A DNA stretch of 44,003 bases, taken from assembly GCA_002320035.1 (NCBI GenBank), contig DCJL01000039.1, forward strand, positions 1 to 44,003, in the 5' to 3' direction. This document shows, one piece after another, positions 15,018-23,710 of this stretch; within the stretch, counting starts at the first letter, position 1, and each line of letters begins with the position of its first letter. The stretch comes from Clostridiales bacterium UBA1701 (GTDB lineage: Bacteria > Bacillota > Clostridia > Oscillospirales > Oscillospiraceae). Position numbers and translations under genes: made by a program. The notes under the pieces are model-generated. The model searched no databases. It had not been told where the DNA came from and saw only the letters and a program-made list of their open reading frames with translations.

Positions 15018-16091
15018 TCAGCCTTCCGCGTCAGCAAGAATTTTTCTGATATTCTCCCGGCCCAGGGCCTCTAAGCTCCGCCCGCCCGCACGGAGCCCAA
15101 AGCCCAGCGCTGCAGAGGCCAGTTCAATAAGAGCGCTTGCCACGGGGGTGGGGATGTCCAGGCTATGGCCAAGGGATTCCAGCATCACAAGCCCCTGGGA
15201 AACGTCCTCTGTAATATACCGGGAACGGACGGTGCTTGGACCTTTGGCCCGGGAGGGCATGGCGGCGTAGTCAAAGAAAATGGCTTTGGCGTCCCGCCCG
15301 TCATCCAGGCTGTTTCTGAACTTACAGGCCTCGACGTAGGGCAGCGCTTCATAGCCCAAGGCGGACAGGATCCGCATTTTCTCACCGTCAAGAGCTTCCA
15401 GAATGCTCCATACAGAGGGGGTAAACACCTCGTGGTACATGCAGTAGTCCCCATTTGTGGCCTCAATTCTGGGGATGCTCATCACGGCGCCGACGGTATG
15501 GACGATCATGTTGGGATTATGGAGCGCGGCTTCCACCACGCTTTTCAGGTAAACAAAGGGGGTGCCCAAAGCGTCCAGTTTCCGGCGGGCCAGGGCGGTT
15601 TTGGCGGCGGGGTACACGCCGATGGGGTTTCTCACGTTGCGAAAGCCCACATGGAAGCGGCCAGGCGCCGATATGCGCCCGTCAATGAAATTGCTCTCGG
15701 ACTCGGCGATGATAAACTCCGGCTTATCGCACAGGCCCAGCACATAGGCTGTGGAGAGGTAGCCGGGGTTAATGAGCAGAATCTGCCCCGGAGAGAGCAG
15801 GGGAACAAGGCGGCGGAGCAGCGCAAGGTGAAAGCCCGTCTGCAGGCAGACCAGCACGACATCCTGCCCGCAAACAGCATTCAGATCCCGGGAGATGTGG
15901 GCGATGCGGCAGAGGCTTTCGCTGCCGAATTCGTCCATCACCATGCGGCCGCCATTTTCCAAAAGAAAATTGAAATTATCGTCATGCATCGAATGGGAGG
16001 TCTTGATGAGGGTGACTTCGTGGCCCCGGAGGGAATAGTCCGCCGCCAGGGCGCAGCCGCTGTTACCGGCTCCAAGAACTGCAATTTTCAC
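15018..16091 (-). CDS. Opine (octopine/nopaline) dehydrogenase-family NAD(P)-dependent enzyme
   Basis: A 357-residue protein. The N-terminal Rossmann motif is IAVLGAGNSGCALAADYSLRGHEV (GAGNSG at residues 7-12). The C-terminal helical domain contains ALHNPNMIVHTVGAV, where family members carry the catalytic histidine, and a YHEVFTPSV segment. Opine dehydrogenases reductively join an amino acid to a 2-oxo acid; related proteins reduce other oxo groups. Its place inside a glycopolymer operon, between ATP-grasp genes, suggests it makes a building block that is then ligated to the polymer. This is inference. Start is GTG at 16091 with AGGAG upstream. Confidence 0.8.
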   Translation of the reverse strand: MKIAVLGAGNSGCALAADYSLRGHEVTLIKTSHSMHDDNFNFLLENGGRMVMDEFGSESLCRIAHISRDLNAVCGQDVVLVCLQTGFHLALLRRLVPLLSPGQILLINPGYLSTAYVLGLCDKPEFIIAESESNFIDGRISAPGRFHVGFRNVRNPIGVYPAAKTALARRKLDALGTPFVYLKSVVEAALHNPNMIVHTVGAVMSIPRIEATNGDYCMYHEVFTPSVWSILEALDGEKMRILSALGYEALPYVEACKFRNSLDDGRDAKAIFFDYAAMPSRAKGPSTVRSRYITEDVSQGLVMLESLGHSLDIPTPVASALIELASAALGFGLRAGGRSLEALGRENIRKILADAEG

Positions 16092-16102
16092 AGAAACAAC
16101 TC

Positions 16103-16984
16103 CTAAATTTCAAGCATTTTGCCAAACATCAGATCGGTCTCGGGCAGGCGCTTGTTATCCAGCGCTGCGGCGGGGGTAAAGGTCATCTCGCCAAAGCGGA
16201 CCTGGCTGCCGCTGAGATACAGATCGACACGCACAAAGGGGAAGCCGGCGCTGAGAGCGTCGGCCACGCGGAAAGCCTCGTCTATTCCGGCGGGCCGGGG
16301 GCGGGAAAAATCTGCCGGGGCTTCTTTTGAGTCCCGGTTTATGCGCAGCAGATTAAAATTCCGGTCGAAGAAGTAAAATTTCGGCCAGCCATCTCTGCGG
16401 CCCTCGCATACCATGACACAGTATGCGCTGCCGTTGAAGCAGTAAAATTTATAGTCCTCCGGGGGGTTTCCGTCTTTATCGCCGATATATTCCTCAACAA
16501 TGAGCTTTTTTTCCACATTTCGGTATTGAAGCTCGGAATAATAGGCCCAAAAAGGTTCGCGGCCCCATTTTTCGAGCTGTTTTACGGCTTTTGGAATATC
16601 CAATCCGTTTTTTTCAGAGCAGATAAGGTTGTAGCCGCAGCCAAAATTCCACTTTATAGCGAAACTATCCGGCAGGGATGTCCAGTCAATAGCCCGGGGA
16701 GATTCATACACCGCGATAAGCCGGTTGAGGGTCTCACCGCAGCCGCGCCCGGAGACAAAGTCCCGCACCAGATACTTGTCCGCGCAGCGGCGGACAAGCG
16801 CATCCTCCCCATAGCGCGCAAGCTTGAGCTTGAGGAGTTTCTCGTTGAGCGTCTGTGGATTGTCCAAATCAGGGAAACGGCCGAATTTTCTGTAAAACAG
16901 AAGGCAGGTATTGAGCCGGGGAGAAACGTAGGACAGCCCGGTGAAAAAGGCCCGGGCAAGGCCGCCGGTTTTTTTCTTCTTCAT
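16103..16984 (-). CDS. TupA-like ATP-grasp protein
   Basis: A 293-residue protein of the TupA-like ATP-grasp family (PF14305), named after the Bacillus teichuronopeptide protein. Family marks are PDLDNPQTLNEKLLKLKL, CADKYLVRDFV, FAIKWNFGCGYNLIC, LIVEEYIGDKDGNPPEDYKFYCFNG and the ending RVDLYLSGSQVRFGEMTFTPAAAL with the metal-binding Glu. This predicts ligation of amino acids onto a uronic-acid or sugar polymer. GGGAGG precedes ATG 16984. Fourth-class context with GTs and the opine-dehydrogenase-like gene supports a peptide-decorated glycan. Confidence 0.85.
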   Translation of the reverse strand: MKKKKTGGLARAFFTGLSYVSPRLNTCLLFYRKFGRFPDLDNPQTLNEKLLKLKLARYGEDALVRRCADKYLVRDFVSGRGCGETLNRLIAVYESPRAIDWTSLPDSFAIKWNFGCGYNLICSEKNGLDIPKAVKQLEKWGREPFWAYYSELQYRNVEKKLIVEEYIGDKDGNPPEDYKFYCFNGSAYCVMVCEGRRDGWPKFYFFDRNFNLLRINRDSKEAPADFSRPRPAGIDEAFRVADALSAGFPFVRVDLYLSGSQVRFGEMTFTPAAALDNKRLPETDLMFGKMLEI

Positions 16985-17009
16985 GTTTCAGGCCCTCCCA
17001 AACAGCCTC

Positions 17010-17945
17010 TCAGCTATCCATGACCGCAGCGTAGCTGGGCGGAAAGGCAAGCTCAGGCTGAGGCATAGGCGCAGGCTGGGGCTCGGCGGACAGCATAAGG
17101 GCCTCCGCGGCCTCAAGAGACTGGTACAGACATTTTATCACAAATTTGGAGCGCCGGAGTATGGAAATATACTCCAGGCGGGTGGCGGTATACTGGTAGT
17201 GCTGCACCTGAATGGAGGGCTCATATATGCTGACGCAGCCCTCGCGGCGGCAGAGCCATTCCAGGATCTCCATCTCAAAATACATAAAGGTCTTGGCGTA
17301 AAATGGCTCCGGGTGCCGCTCTATGTAACGCCGGGAAAAGATAACGCAGGCCCCGTGGAGAACGGCGCCCTCGGCGGGAGAGGCGGAATCTATATTCTGC
17401 TTTGCCCGGCTGCGGCGCTGAAAATAGCGCCAGACGGCGGGACTGTTCTTCTGGCCGCTGCTGAGCAGGAGAAGAATGGGATTTGAGGAGCGGCGAACAT
17501 AGGCCATCTTGCGGCGGACGGCGTCCAGATCATAGCCGCTCATTCGCTTGGGGCTCTGGTGAATGCCGGAAAAAACGGAGACGATGTCCGGCCCCAGGAG
17601 ATCGAAGGGGCGGCGATCATATATCTCCTGAATACGAAGGGAAAAATCTTCCTGAAAGATTTCCACGTCATCATTTAAAACTACCGTGAAATCCGGGGAG
17701 AAATGCTCCCAGGCCCAGTGCACGCCGAAATTGTTTCCCCGGGCAAAACCGGAGTTTTCCGGGTTCATGAGGATAGTAATGCCCTCTTCTCCGGCATATT
17801 TCAGCTGAAGCTGCCGCCCCGTATCGTCAGGGGAGGCATTGTCAACAATGACGATCTTGTTGTCGCCTTTGAGTGCCTTGATGCTCTCAACGCATTTTAT
17901 GGTGCTGTCGATGGCACGGTAATGAAGAATAACAAAAGCGGTCAT
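17010..17945 (-). CDS. Family 2 glycosyltransferase
   Basis: A 311-residue inverting glycosyltransferase of the GT2/GT-A fold. It begins TAFVILHYRAIDSTIKCVESI, followed by IVIVDNASPDDT, PENSGFARGNN and the metal-binding VVLNDDVEI. A distal GACVIFSRRYIE and a FEMEILEWL stretch complete the catalytic region. It resembles WbbL/rhamnosyl-transferase-like proteins, which fits the rfbCD genes, but donor specificity cannot be read directly. The true start is ATG 17945, overlapping the previous gene's TGA (17942-17945) with GAAGGAAG upstream; the longer frame to 18020 is a shadow. Confidence 0.88.
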   Translation of the reverse strand: MTAFVILHYRAIDSTIKCVESIKALKGDNKIVIVDNASPDDTGRQLQLKYAGEEGITILMNPENSGFARGNNFGVHWAWEHFSPDFTVVLNDDVEIFQEDFSLRIQEIYDRRPFDLLGPDIVSVFSGIHQSPKRMSGYDLDAVRRKMAYVRRSSNPILLLLSSGQKNSPAVWRYFQRRSRAKQNIDSASPAEGAVLHGACVIFSRRYIERHPEPFYAKTFMYFEMEILEWLCRREGCVSIYEPSIQVQHYQYTATRLEYISILRRSKFVIKCLYQSLEAAEALMLSAEPQPAPMPQPELAFPPSYAAVMDS

Positions 17946-18823
17946 ATCTGTTCTTCCTTCTTTTTCTTTGAGAAACGTGATAATACGGCGTCGGAAAAGT
18001 AATAAGCCAGGTCGTACCACTTATGGCTGAGCTTGAAGCATTTAAGGAAATGCCCGGCTGCAAGGACGGGGTCCACCCGGTGAAGCCTGCGCCCCATGCG
18101 GCGGTTCATCATGGCGTCGCTCTCCGGATTCGCCTCATAGAGCGCGGCGTGTTTTTCATACAGATGGACCAGAGCGGGGTAAGATTTCACGGCAAAAGAT
18201 ATGCTGTCCGTACCTACCTCGGAGTCCGCCAGGGCAAGAGGAAGATAGCAGAGCCGGAAAGCCGCGGCGGCCCGGATAGAAAAGTCCCAGTCCTGATAGC
18301 GGCGGAAGCTCTCGTCAAAGCCCAGTTCTTCCCAGACATAACGGCGCATGAGCATCGTCTGGGTGCTGGCCCGGTTCTCCGCCAGAAACTGCTCCAGGGC
18401 CCTTCCCGGGTCAAAACCATGGACAGGGTAATAAAAGCGGCTGCCGTCGGCGGAGATGCGGTTCATGCCGCAAAAGCACATGTCCGCGCCGCTTTCCAAA
18501 AGGCAGGCAAGCTGCTTTTCCAGTTTTTCCGGGTGCCAGGTGTCGTCGCTGTCCTGAAAGGCCAGAAATTGGCCGCTGGCGCGGCGGGCGCCGTAATTGC
18601 GGGCATAGCAGGCTCCCCTGTTCTCCTCATAGCGCAGATAGCGGAGGCGGGGGTCGGAAATGCGCTGAAAAAGCGCCGGTGTCCCGTCGGTAGAGGCGTC
18701 GTCCACAACGATGACTTCAATGTTCTTATAGCTCTGGCCCAGGACGCTCTCAATGCAGGCAGGCAGTTTGTCTTTTCTGTTATAGCTTGGGATCACTACG
18801 GAAATAAGCGCCTGTTGGTCCAT
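17942..18823 (-). CDS. Family 2 glycosyltransferase
   Basis: A 293-residue GT2 with the canonical start ISVVIPSYNRKDKLPACIESVLGQ, VIVVDDASTDGT, RGACYARNYGARRA, and the DxD-type FQDSDDTW. It ends with a helical C-terminal part and no transmembrane helix, so it acts at the cytoplasmic face. GGGAG precedes ATG 18823. It is coupled to the next glycosyltransferase by an ATGA overlap. Confidence 0.9.
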   Translation of the reverse strand: MDQQALISVVIPSYNRKDKLPACIESVLGQSYKNIEVIVVDDASTDGTPALFQRISDPRLRYLRYEENRGACYARNYGARRASGQFLAFQDSDDTWHPEKLEKQLACLLESGADMCFCGMNRISADGSRFYYPVHGFDPGRALEQFLAENRASTQTMLMRRYVWEELGFDESFRRYQDWDFSIRAAAAFRLCYLPLALADSEVGTDSISFAVKSYPALVHLYEKHAALYEANPESDAMMNRRMGRRLHRVDPVLAAGHFLKCFKLSHKWYDLAYYFSDAVLSRFSKKKKEEQI

Positions 18824-18824
18824 T

Positions 18825-19676
18825 TCAGTTCTCTCCCGCCTTTATAAATTCCCGAGGGAAGCAGGCAAGCATGAGCTTTTTTTTCTCATCCGCCATTTCC
18901 CGGGTGATGGAATAGGAAGCCTCAATCTCGGCAAGGGAAGGCGCGGGAGCGGTCCTGAGGTCCCGGAGAACATGGGGGAGGGAGTAGGCGGAATAATAGT
19001 CGTCAAACTTATAGCCGTCGCCCAGGGGGCGGTCGGAAAAGACTGCGTGCATATTGGGGATATGAAAGCTGTCTGCCACGATAAGCCCGTGCAGGCTGCT
19101 CGAGAGCAGGGCGCGGCACCGGGCAATCTGTTTGATCACAAAAATAGGATCGTCCTTCACGTTTATAAGGACGGAGTTTTCATAGCGTCCGGCAAGCTCC
19201 GCGACGGCGGGATCCTGCAGGTCGCAGAGGTGGGGGACGATGCCAATATCATATTTTTTTTCGGGAACCTCGTCCAGAAGCCGGTCAGCCAGAATGCCCG
19301 CGTCGCCCGTGGGGATTGCCAGCCGGCGGCCGGTCATGCGCTCCACGTTTTTTCTGGTCATTTCGCCGCGGACAGCCAGAAACTCCATGTCTTTCTTGAA
19401 AAAGCGGCTCTCACAGTCGGCATGGTTTATAAAGCCGGTGCCCCAGACATAGATATGCGGCCGCACAAAACGGCCGTTTATGGCCTGGCGAAGCTTCATG
19501 GGCAGACTGCCGTGATAGGTGTACTGGCCGAGACAACTGCCAATGGCACACATCTCACCGGTCAGAAAGGAGTGCCGCTCAACGCCGATGCCGAAGCAGC
19601 GCTCAATAATAAGCTTGTTCAGAAGGTCGCCCATGTTGGCGAGTTTTGCATAATGAAGCCGTAAAGTGTCCCCCAT
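18825..19676 (-). CDS. Polysaccharide pyruvyl transferase family protein
   Basis: A 283-residue protein of PF04230. Marks are the N-terminal ANMGDLLNKLI, YVWGTGFI, LAVRGEMTRKN, IPTGDAGIL, IGIVPHLCD, INVKDDPIFVIKQIARC and the SSSLHGLIVADSF motif near the PEP site. Members such as CsaB transfer a ketal pyruvate from phosphoenolpyruvate to a surface sugar; some relatives do other transfers. GGAGG precedes ATG 19676. Its place predicts a negatively charged pyruvylated polymer. Confidence 0.88.
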   Translation of the reverse strand: MGDTLRLHYAKLANMGDLLNKLIIERCFGIGVERHSFLTGEMCAIGSCLGQYTYHGSLPMKLRQAINGRFVRPHIYVWGTGFINHADCESRFFKKDMEFLAVRGEMTRKNVERMTGRRLAIPTGDAGILADRLLDEVPEKKYDIGIVPHLCDLQDPAVAELAGRYENSVLINVKDDPIFVIKQIARCRALLSSSLHGLIVADSFHIPNMHAVFSDRPLGDGYKFDDYYSAYSLPHVLRDLRTAPAPSLAEIEASYSITREMADEKKKLMLACFPREFIKAGEN

Positions 19677-19697
19677 TGGAAACCTCCGAAAAATTTC

Positions 19698-21293
19698 TCA
19701 GCCCATAGCCCGCAAATAGGGCAGGGCGTACATCAAGGTAAAGAAAAGACCCACAAAAAGCCCAAAGACCAGGTACAGAAGCCAGAGCCTGTGGTCGCCC
19801 CGGCATTTTTCCCCGTCCAGGGCGGAGGCGGGAGCGTCAAAAAGCTTTTCCCGGCACAGCGCTTCCTCCCGGGAGACCGGGCGAAGGGCCGAGCCGGCCA
19901 GCGCGCCGACGATACTCAGTACAATGCCGATAAAAAAGGAGTCCAGATACACCGGCGGGGAGAGCGAAAAGACGGAGCAGACGATCTTTGAACCCACGCA
20001 GCCGAGAAAACCCAGCAGCATGCTGAGAAAAGCACCGGTTTTGCTGAGTTTTCCGCTCCATACGCTGCCAAAAGCGGATATGGCCCAGGAACTGGCGATT
20101 ACGGTGCCGCCCAGATACATGATGACAAAAATCTGGGGCGGGTTTGTGTAGGCCAGAGCCATGATCACAAGGCTCACAAAGAGCATGGTCAGCCGGGAGA
20201 TGCGGAGCTTATGCCTGTCGTCGGTAAAATTGTCGGGCAGAAGGTCGTTCACGACGGAAAAGCCTATGAGGGACAGAAAGGTGGAAGCGGAGGAAATGCC
20301 TGCTGCCGATATACCCGCCAGCATGACGATGCCAATAATGGGGGGCAGGACATTCATGGCGGCCCAGATCAGGGCGCTGCTGCCTGCAAGGTCAGGATTG
20401 ATGTTGCGGATAAAGGCCGCCGTAAAGTACAGAGAGATGGTGACGGCCATAACGCCCATGGAAGACCAGACGGAGGAGCGCATTACCACATGCTCGTCCC
20501 TGGCCATAAGATAGCGGCTGGTCTGCCAGGGGCTGACGGATACGACCAGCGCCCAGACAACGCCGTAGGTCACGGCCCACAGGAGATTACTCAGCCCGTC
20601 CGGGTACAGATAACCGGAATAACCGGCCCAGGAGATAACGCCGGGCAGCTTTTGGTCCAGTGCCAGCGCCGCGATGCCCGGGAACCAGCCCCCGGCCGCG
20701 CTGACAATAAAGGGGATGGCGATAAGGGCAGCGGCCAGAAAAATGAGGAACATAATGGTGTCCGTCAAGAGTACGCCGGGGGAGCCGGAATAAATGGTAA
20801 AGGCTGCAAAAGAAACGCAGACGATAACCGTGCTGGAGGAATAATTGAGGCTGGTGACACTGCTTATAAGCGTAGCCACGCCCTGAATGGCTGAAAGAAG
20901 ATATGCGCTGACGGAGACAATCATGATAAGCGCCGAGAGCTTTCTAAGCCCCGGGGACTGAAAACGACAGCCAAAGTATTCCGGAATGGTGTTAGCCTCG
21001 CTGCGGCGGATATAGCGGCCGAAGAAGCCCGCGCCGTAGATATAGCCGGTGGCCTGGATGACGCCCACAATGACGATGCCCATGAAAAAGCCGGAGTAGA
21101 CCTCGCCGGTATCACCGAGAAAAGCGCCGGTGGACAGGAAAGAGGCGATAAGGGACCCCACTACAAGAAGCAGAGAGGCGTTGCGCCCGGCCACATAGTA
21201 ATCATTGGTTCCCTTGACCCGGCGGCCCACGAAAATGCCCACGGAAAAAAAGGCGGCAATAAAAAACAGGATGCCGATAAGGTAGATATTCAT
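19698..21293 (-). CDS. Sodium:solute symporter (SSS) family transporter
   Basis: A 531-residue polytopic protein with about 13 transmembrane segments. It has the SSS hallmarks: GRRVKGTNDYYVAGRN near the N-terminus, SFLSTGAFLGDTGEVY, IPEYFGCRF, SPWQTSRYLMARDE and the AGISAAGISSASTFLSLIGFSVVNDLL stretch. The substrate is not readable. Embedded in a polymer operon, it may import a precursor such as an amino acid or sialic-acid-like compound (inference). A 33-residue membrane protein precedes it with overlapping ATGA. Confidence 0.88.
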   Translation of the reverse strand: MNIYLIGILFFIAAFFSVGIFVGRRVKGTNDYYVAGRNASLLLVVGSLIASFLSTGAFLGDTGEVYSGFFMGIVIVGVIQATGYIYGAGFFGRYIRRSEANTIPEYFGCRFQSPGLRKLSALIMIVSVSAYLLSAIQGVATLISSVTSLNYSSSTVIVCVSFAAFTIYSGSPGVLLTDTIMFLIFLAAALIAIPFIVSAAGGWFPGIAALALDQKLPGVISWAGYSGYLYPDGLSNLLWAVTYGVVWALVVSVSPWQTSRYLMARDEHVVMRSSVWSSMGVMAVTISLYFTAAFIRNINPDLAGSSALIWAAMNVLPPIIGIVMLAGISAAGISSASTFLSLIGFSVVNDLLPDNFTDDRHKLRISRLTMLFVSLVIMALAYTNPPQIFVIMYLGGTVIASSWAISAFGSVWSGKLSKTGAFLSMLLGFLGCVGSKIVCSVFSLSPPVYLDSFFIGIVLSIVGALAGSALRPVSREEALCREKLFDAPASALDGEKCRGDHRLWLLYLVFGLFVGLFFTLMYALPYLRAMG

Positions 21294-21391
21294 TTTTTTC
21301 CGCCCTTTCCCCTACCGGAGGTAAGACGGCGGTAAATCAGGGCCGTAAAGCAGATCCAGACCCCAAAAAGCACGGAGAGAAGCAGTTCCAT
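21290..21391 (-). CDS. Symporter small accessory protein (33 residues)
   Basis: A short frame encodes MELLLSVLFGVWICFTALIY followed by a basic tail RRLTSGRGKGGKK, i.e. one transmembrane helix with a positive-inside C-terminus. Its TGA overlaps the symporter ATG (21290-21293), so the two are translationally coupled. Tiny single-helix proteins beside SSS transporters are recognised as symporter small accessory proteins; the exact role is not established. AAGGACAGGG lies upstream of the ATG, at a slightly long distance. Confidence 0.7.
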   Translation of the reverse strand: MELLLSVLFGVWICFTALIYRRLTSGRGKGGKK

Positions 21392-21446
21392 AAAAACACC
21401 CTGTCCTTGGCTGATTTTATATATAGGCCGGAGCGGGGCAATGGTT

Positions 21447-22493
21447 TCAGTCCAGCCGGAGCACTACTTTTTCAAATCGTTCGTCAAGCGTGAAGGGGAC
21501 GCCCTTCATTCCCTCGTCAAAGAGGGGCTGATAGCCAAAATTACCGGTTATCCAGCCGTAGCCCCGGTACTGGGCGGTGTTGAAGCCGGGAATGGTGTTG
21601 GCCTCGATTATAAGGGGGCCGGTGGGCGTGATGGCCACGTCCCAGCCGATGTTGGAGATTTTGGATGCCAGAGGAACCGCCCGGCGCATCATTGCGATGG
21701 TTTCCTCCCAGAAAGGGAGCTGAAGCCCCTTGAAAGGCACGCCGGTTATGGGGTGCGCCGCGTATTCAACAAGCTCGTTCTGGTCTACTGCGTCGGATAT
21801 AACAAGGCCCGTCCTGATATCGGCCATGGCGGTGAGGGCATCCTGACAGCCGTTGGAGATGGCTTTGGAGATGGCCACCGTGAGCACGGGGGCAAAAAGA
21901 TAGGAGCCGGCGGGGGAGGAGAGGGAATAAAAGCGGACGATGCTGACTGCGCCCGGATTCAGGGCAGCCAGAGCCTCATGCTGGATGATATATTCCTCCG
22001 CAATGCCGTTTTTCACCTGGCGGACATAGTCCATGGCAGCCTGGATCTCTCCGTCGGTAGTGACCGGGAAAACTCTGACGCCCTTGCCCTGACCTTTGCA
22101 GCCGGGTTTAATGACCACCTTTCCCAGCTCGCCTCCCAGCTCTTTGAGCACGGCGGGGCTGACGTCCTCCATCCTTACGCACTTTCTGCCGTAAAACTCG
22201 GAAAAAACCTTGGAAAAGATATATTTGTTCATGAGAATGCTGATGTAGCGCCGGTCGGTAAAGGTTTTGCGGAACTGCGCCCGGGTCCACAGGGTGGAGA
22301 CGGAACGCTTCTGCTCTTCGGAGAGCTTATAATAGCCGGTCCACTCATACTCGTTCAGAGAGATGTGGTTTATGCGCTTGGCGCGTATGATATCCCGGAA
22401 AATCACCCGGGAATCCAAACCGGTTTTCTCGGAAAGCTGCTTTGAAAAGGCGGAAATGTGCTTTCTTGCCGGGATAATTCCGATCATTTTCAT
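21447..22493 (-). CDS. ATP-grasp protein, third PF14397-like copy
   Basis: A 348-residue protein. Motifs match the other operon ATP-grasps: KVVIKPGCKGQGKGVRVF, AEEYIIQHEALAALNPGAVS, HPITGVPFKGLQLPFW, SNIGWDVAITPTGPLIIEANTIPGFN. Its HAGGI-type loop is replaced by QDALTAMADIRTG, so the substrate side has diverged. GAGGG lies upstream of ATG 22493. It ends 56 bases before the small accessory protein gene begins. Confidence 0.83.
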   Translation of the reverse strand: MKMIGIIPARKHISAFSKQLSEKTGLDSRVIFRDIIRAKRINHISLNEYEWTGYYKLSEEQKRSVSTLWTRAQFRKTFTDRRYISILMNKYIFSKVFSEFYGRKCVRMEDVSPAVLKELGGELGKVVIKPGCKGQGKGVRVFPVTTDGEIQAAMDYVRQVKNGIAEEYIIQHEALAALNPGAVSIVRFYSLSSPAGSYLFAPVLTVAISKAISNGCQDALTAMADIRTGLVISDAVDQNELVEYAAHPITGVPFKGLQLPFWEETIAMMRRAVPLASKISNIGWDVAITPTGPLIIEANTIPGFNTAQYRGYGWITGNFGYQPLFDEGMKGVPFTLDERFEKVVLRLD

Positions 22494-22506
22494 TATACAC
22501 CCTCAA

Positions 22507-23604
22507 TTACATTTTGGAAATCAAATTCTCCAGTTCCTGCCGGCGGCCGGTTCTGGTGACAAGCTGCATGCCGCCCATCTGGGCCGTACAGTTGGCCTCC
22601 ACCATGCACCAGCCTCGGTCCTTTGTGAAAGCCAGGTCCCAGCCGCAGTAATGGTTGCCGGGGACCATAAGGGCGGCCTCTTTGACCATGGCTACCGCCT
22701 CGTCCCAGCGGGGGATCTGAAAGCCCTTGAAGCGCACGCCGGTATCCGGGTGCAGCTCATAGTGCCGGCCCTTTTTGTCGGCGCCGTCTGTAAAGATACG
22801 GCCGGTATCCGGGTCTATCAGCGCACTGATGCCGCCGGCGGAAAAATTGTCAATGATGCTGCCGCCCATTCCGATGCGGACAGTGGGGTTGAAGAGCCTG
22901 ACTTCGGCCCCGCCGTCCTCTCCCTTGATAACGGCGGTGGGGATGCGCAGGGTGTTCACGGACGGAGGGTGCAGTGCTGCCATGCCATCGCCCTGAACAA
23001 TAAGCTCCTCGATGACAACGCCGCTCTCGTGGTAGCTCTCATAGGCTTCCTCCAGAGAGGCGTAATTGCAAATGCTGTCCAGATGGACGCCCTTGCCGAA
23101 AGCGGCATAGACGGGCTTAACGATGTAATGAGGGTGCCGGAGGGTGAAATCCCGGAGAACCTGAACCGCATCCTCCGTAATTTCATCCCGGCTGCGGATG
23201 CAGATGATTTCCCGCTTGAACATGTCCCGGAACTTCTTATAGGTAAGGTATTTATTTTCCAGCATGTTGGTGTTTTTGGGGCTGTTCATGCGGGGGTAGA
23301 AGCTCATGCGGATGCCCTCGGTTATGAAAGAGGAGCGGTACTCGCTGTCTCTGCCCTCAAAACCAAAGAGGAAATATTCATTGAAGTAAGAGCCGTATTT
23401 AAAAAGGCTGCATATCATGTCACGGCGCAGGGAGCGCACATAGCGCTTGTCAGCCAATTGTTCGGGGCTTCGGAAAGCCTTTATATAGTCGTCTATTTTA
23501 TCTTTCTTGCGCTGATAATAGCTGGCCTTGCGGTACCAGGTTTTAAAGCGGTTCCTTCTGTAAAACCGGCGTCTGATGCTGCGGAACAAATTAGAATACC
23601 CCAT
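22507..23604 (-). CDS. ATP-grasp protein, fourth PF14397-like copy; first gene of the polymer operon
   Basis: About 365 residues from ATG 23604. The N-terminus is strongly basic (RSIRRRFYRRNRFKTWYRK). The C-terminal catalytic part has YIVKPVYAAFGKGVHL, VIEELIVQGDGMAALHPPSVN, DNFSAGGISALIDPDTGRI, HPDTGVRFKGFQIPRW, CGWDLAFTKDRGWCMVEANCTAQ. The frame is open to an ATG at 23673, but that codon lies inside the terminator hairpin of the upstream bai genes, so it is unlikely to be used; no strong ribosome site marks either start. I see no clear promoter, so the operon may depend on read-through or an unusual promoter. Confidence 0.8.
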   Translation of the reverse strand: MGYSNLFRSIRRRFYRRNRFKTWYRKASYYQRKKDKIDDYIKAFRSPEQLADKRYVRSLRRDMICSLFKYGSYFNEYFLFGFEGRDSEYRSSFITEGIRMSFYPRMNSPKNTNMLENKYLTYKKFRDMFKREIICIRSRDEITEDAVQVLRDFTLRHPHYIVKPVYAAFGKGVHLDSICNYASLEEAYESYHESGVVIEELIVQGDGMAALHPPSVNTLRIPTAVIKGEDGGAEVRLFNPTVRIGMGGSIIDNFSAGGISALIDPDTGRIFTDGADKKGRHYELHPDTGVRFKGFQIPRWDEAVAMVKEAALMVPGNHYCGWDLAFTKDRGWCMVEANCTAQMGGMQLVTRTGRRQELENLISKM

Positions 23605-23660
23605 TTCTTTGACATGAGCGTCCAAGGCGGCTTTTTCCGACGCGGCTACTGCCGCGCCCG

Positions 23661-23693
23661 AAAAAGCCGCCATGCCACGAAGGCATGGCGGCT
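23661..23693 (-). terminator. Terminator of the leftward baiCD-baiE unit
   Basis: On the minus strand, a 12-bp perfect stem (arms 23693-23682 and 23676-23665) with a 5-base loop, then TTTTT. It is 18 bases past the baiE stop and separates the bai genes from the polymer operon. Confidence 0.88.
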
Positions 23694-23710
23694 CTGTCTC
23701 TGCGCTCAGC

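Noticed and set aside
23605..23673. Longer start (ATG 23673) for the first ATP-grasp gene of the polymer operon
   Set aside because: The codon lies inside the terminator stem of the baiE transcript and the extra residues are not family-like.
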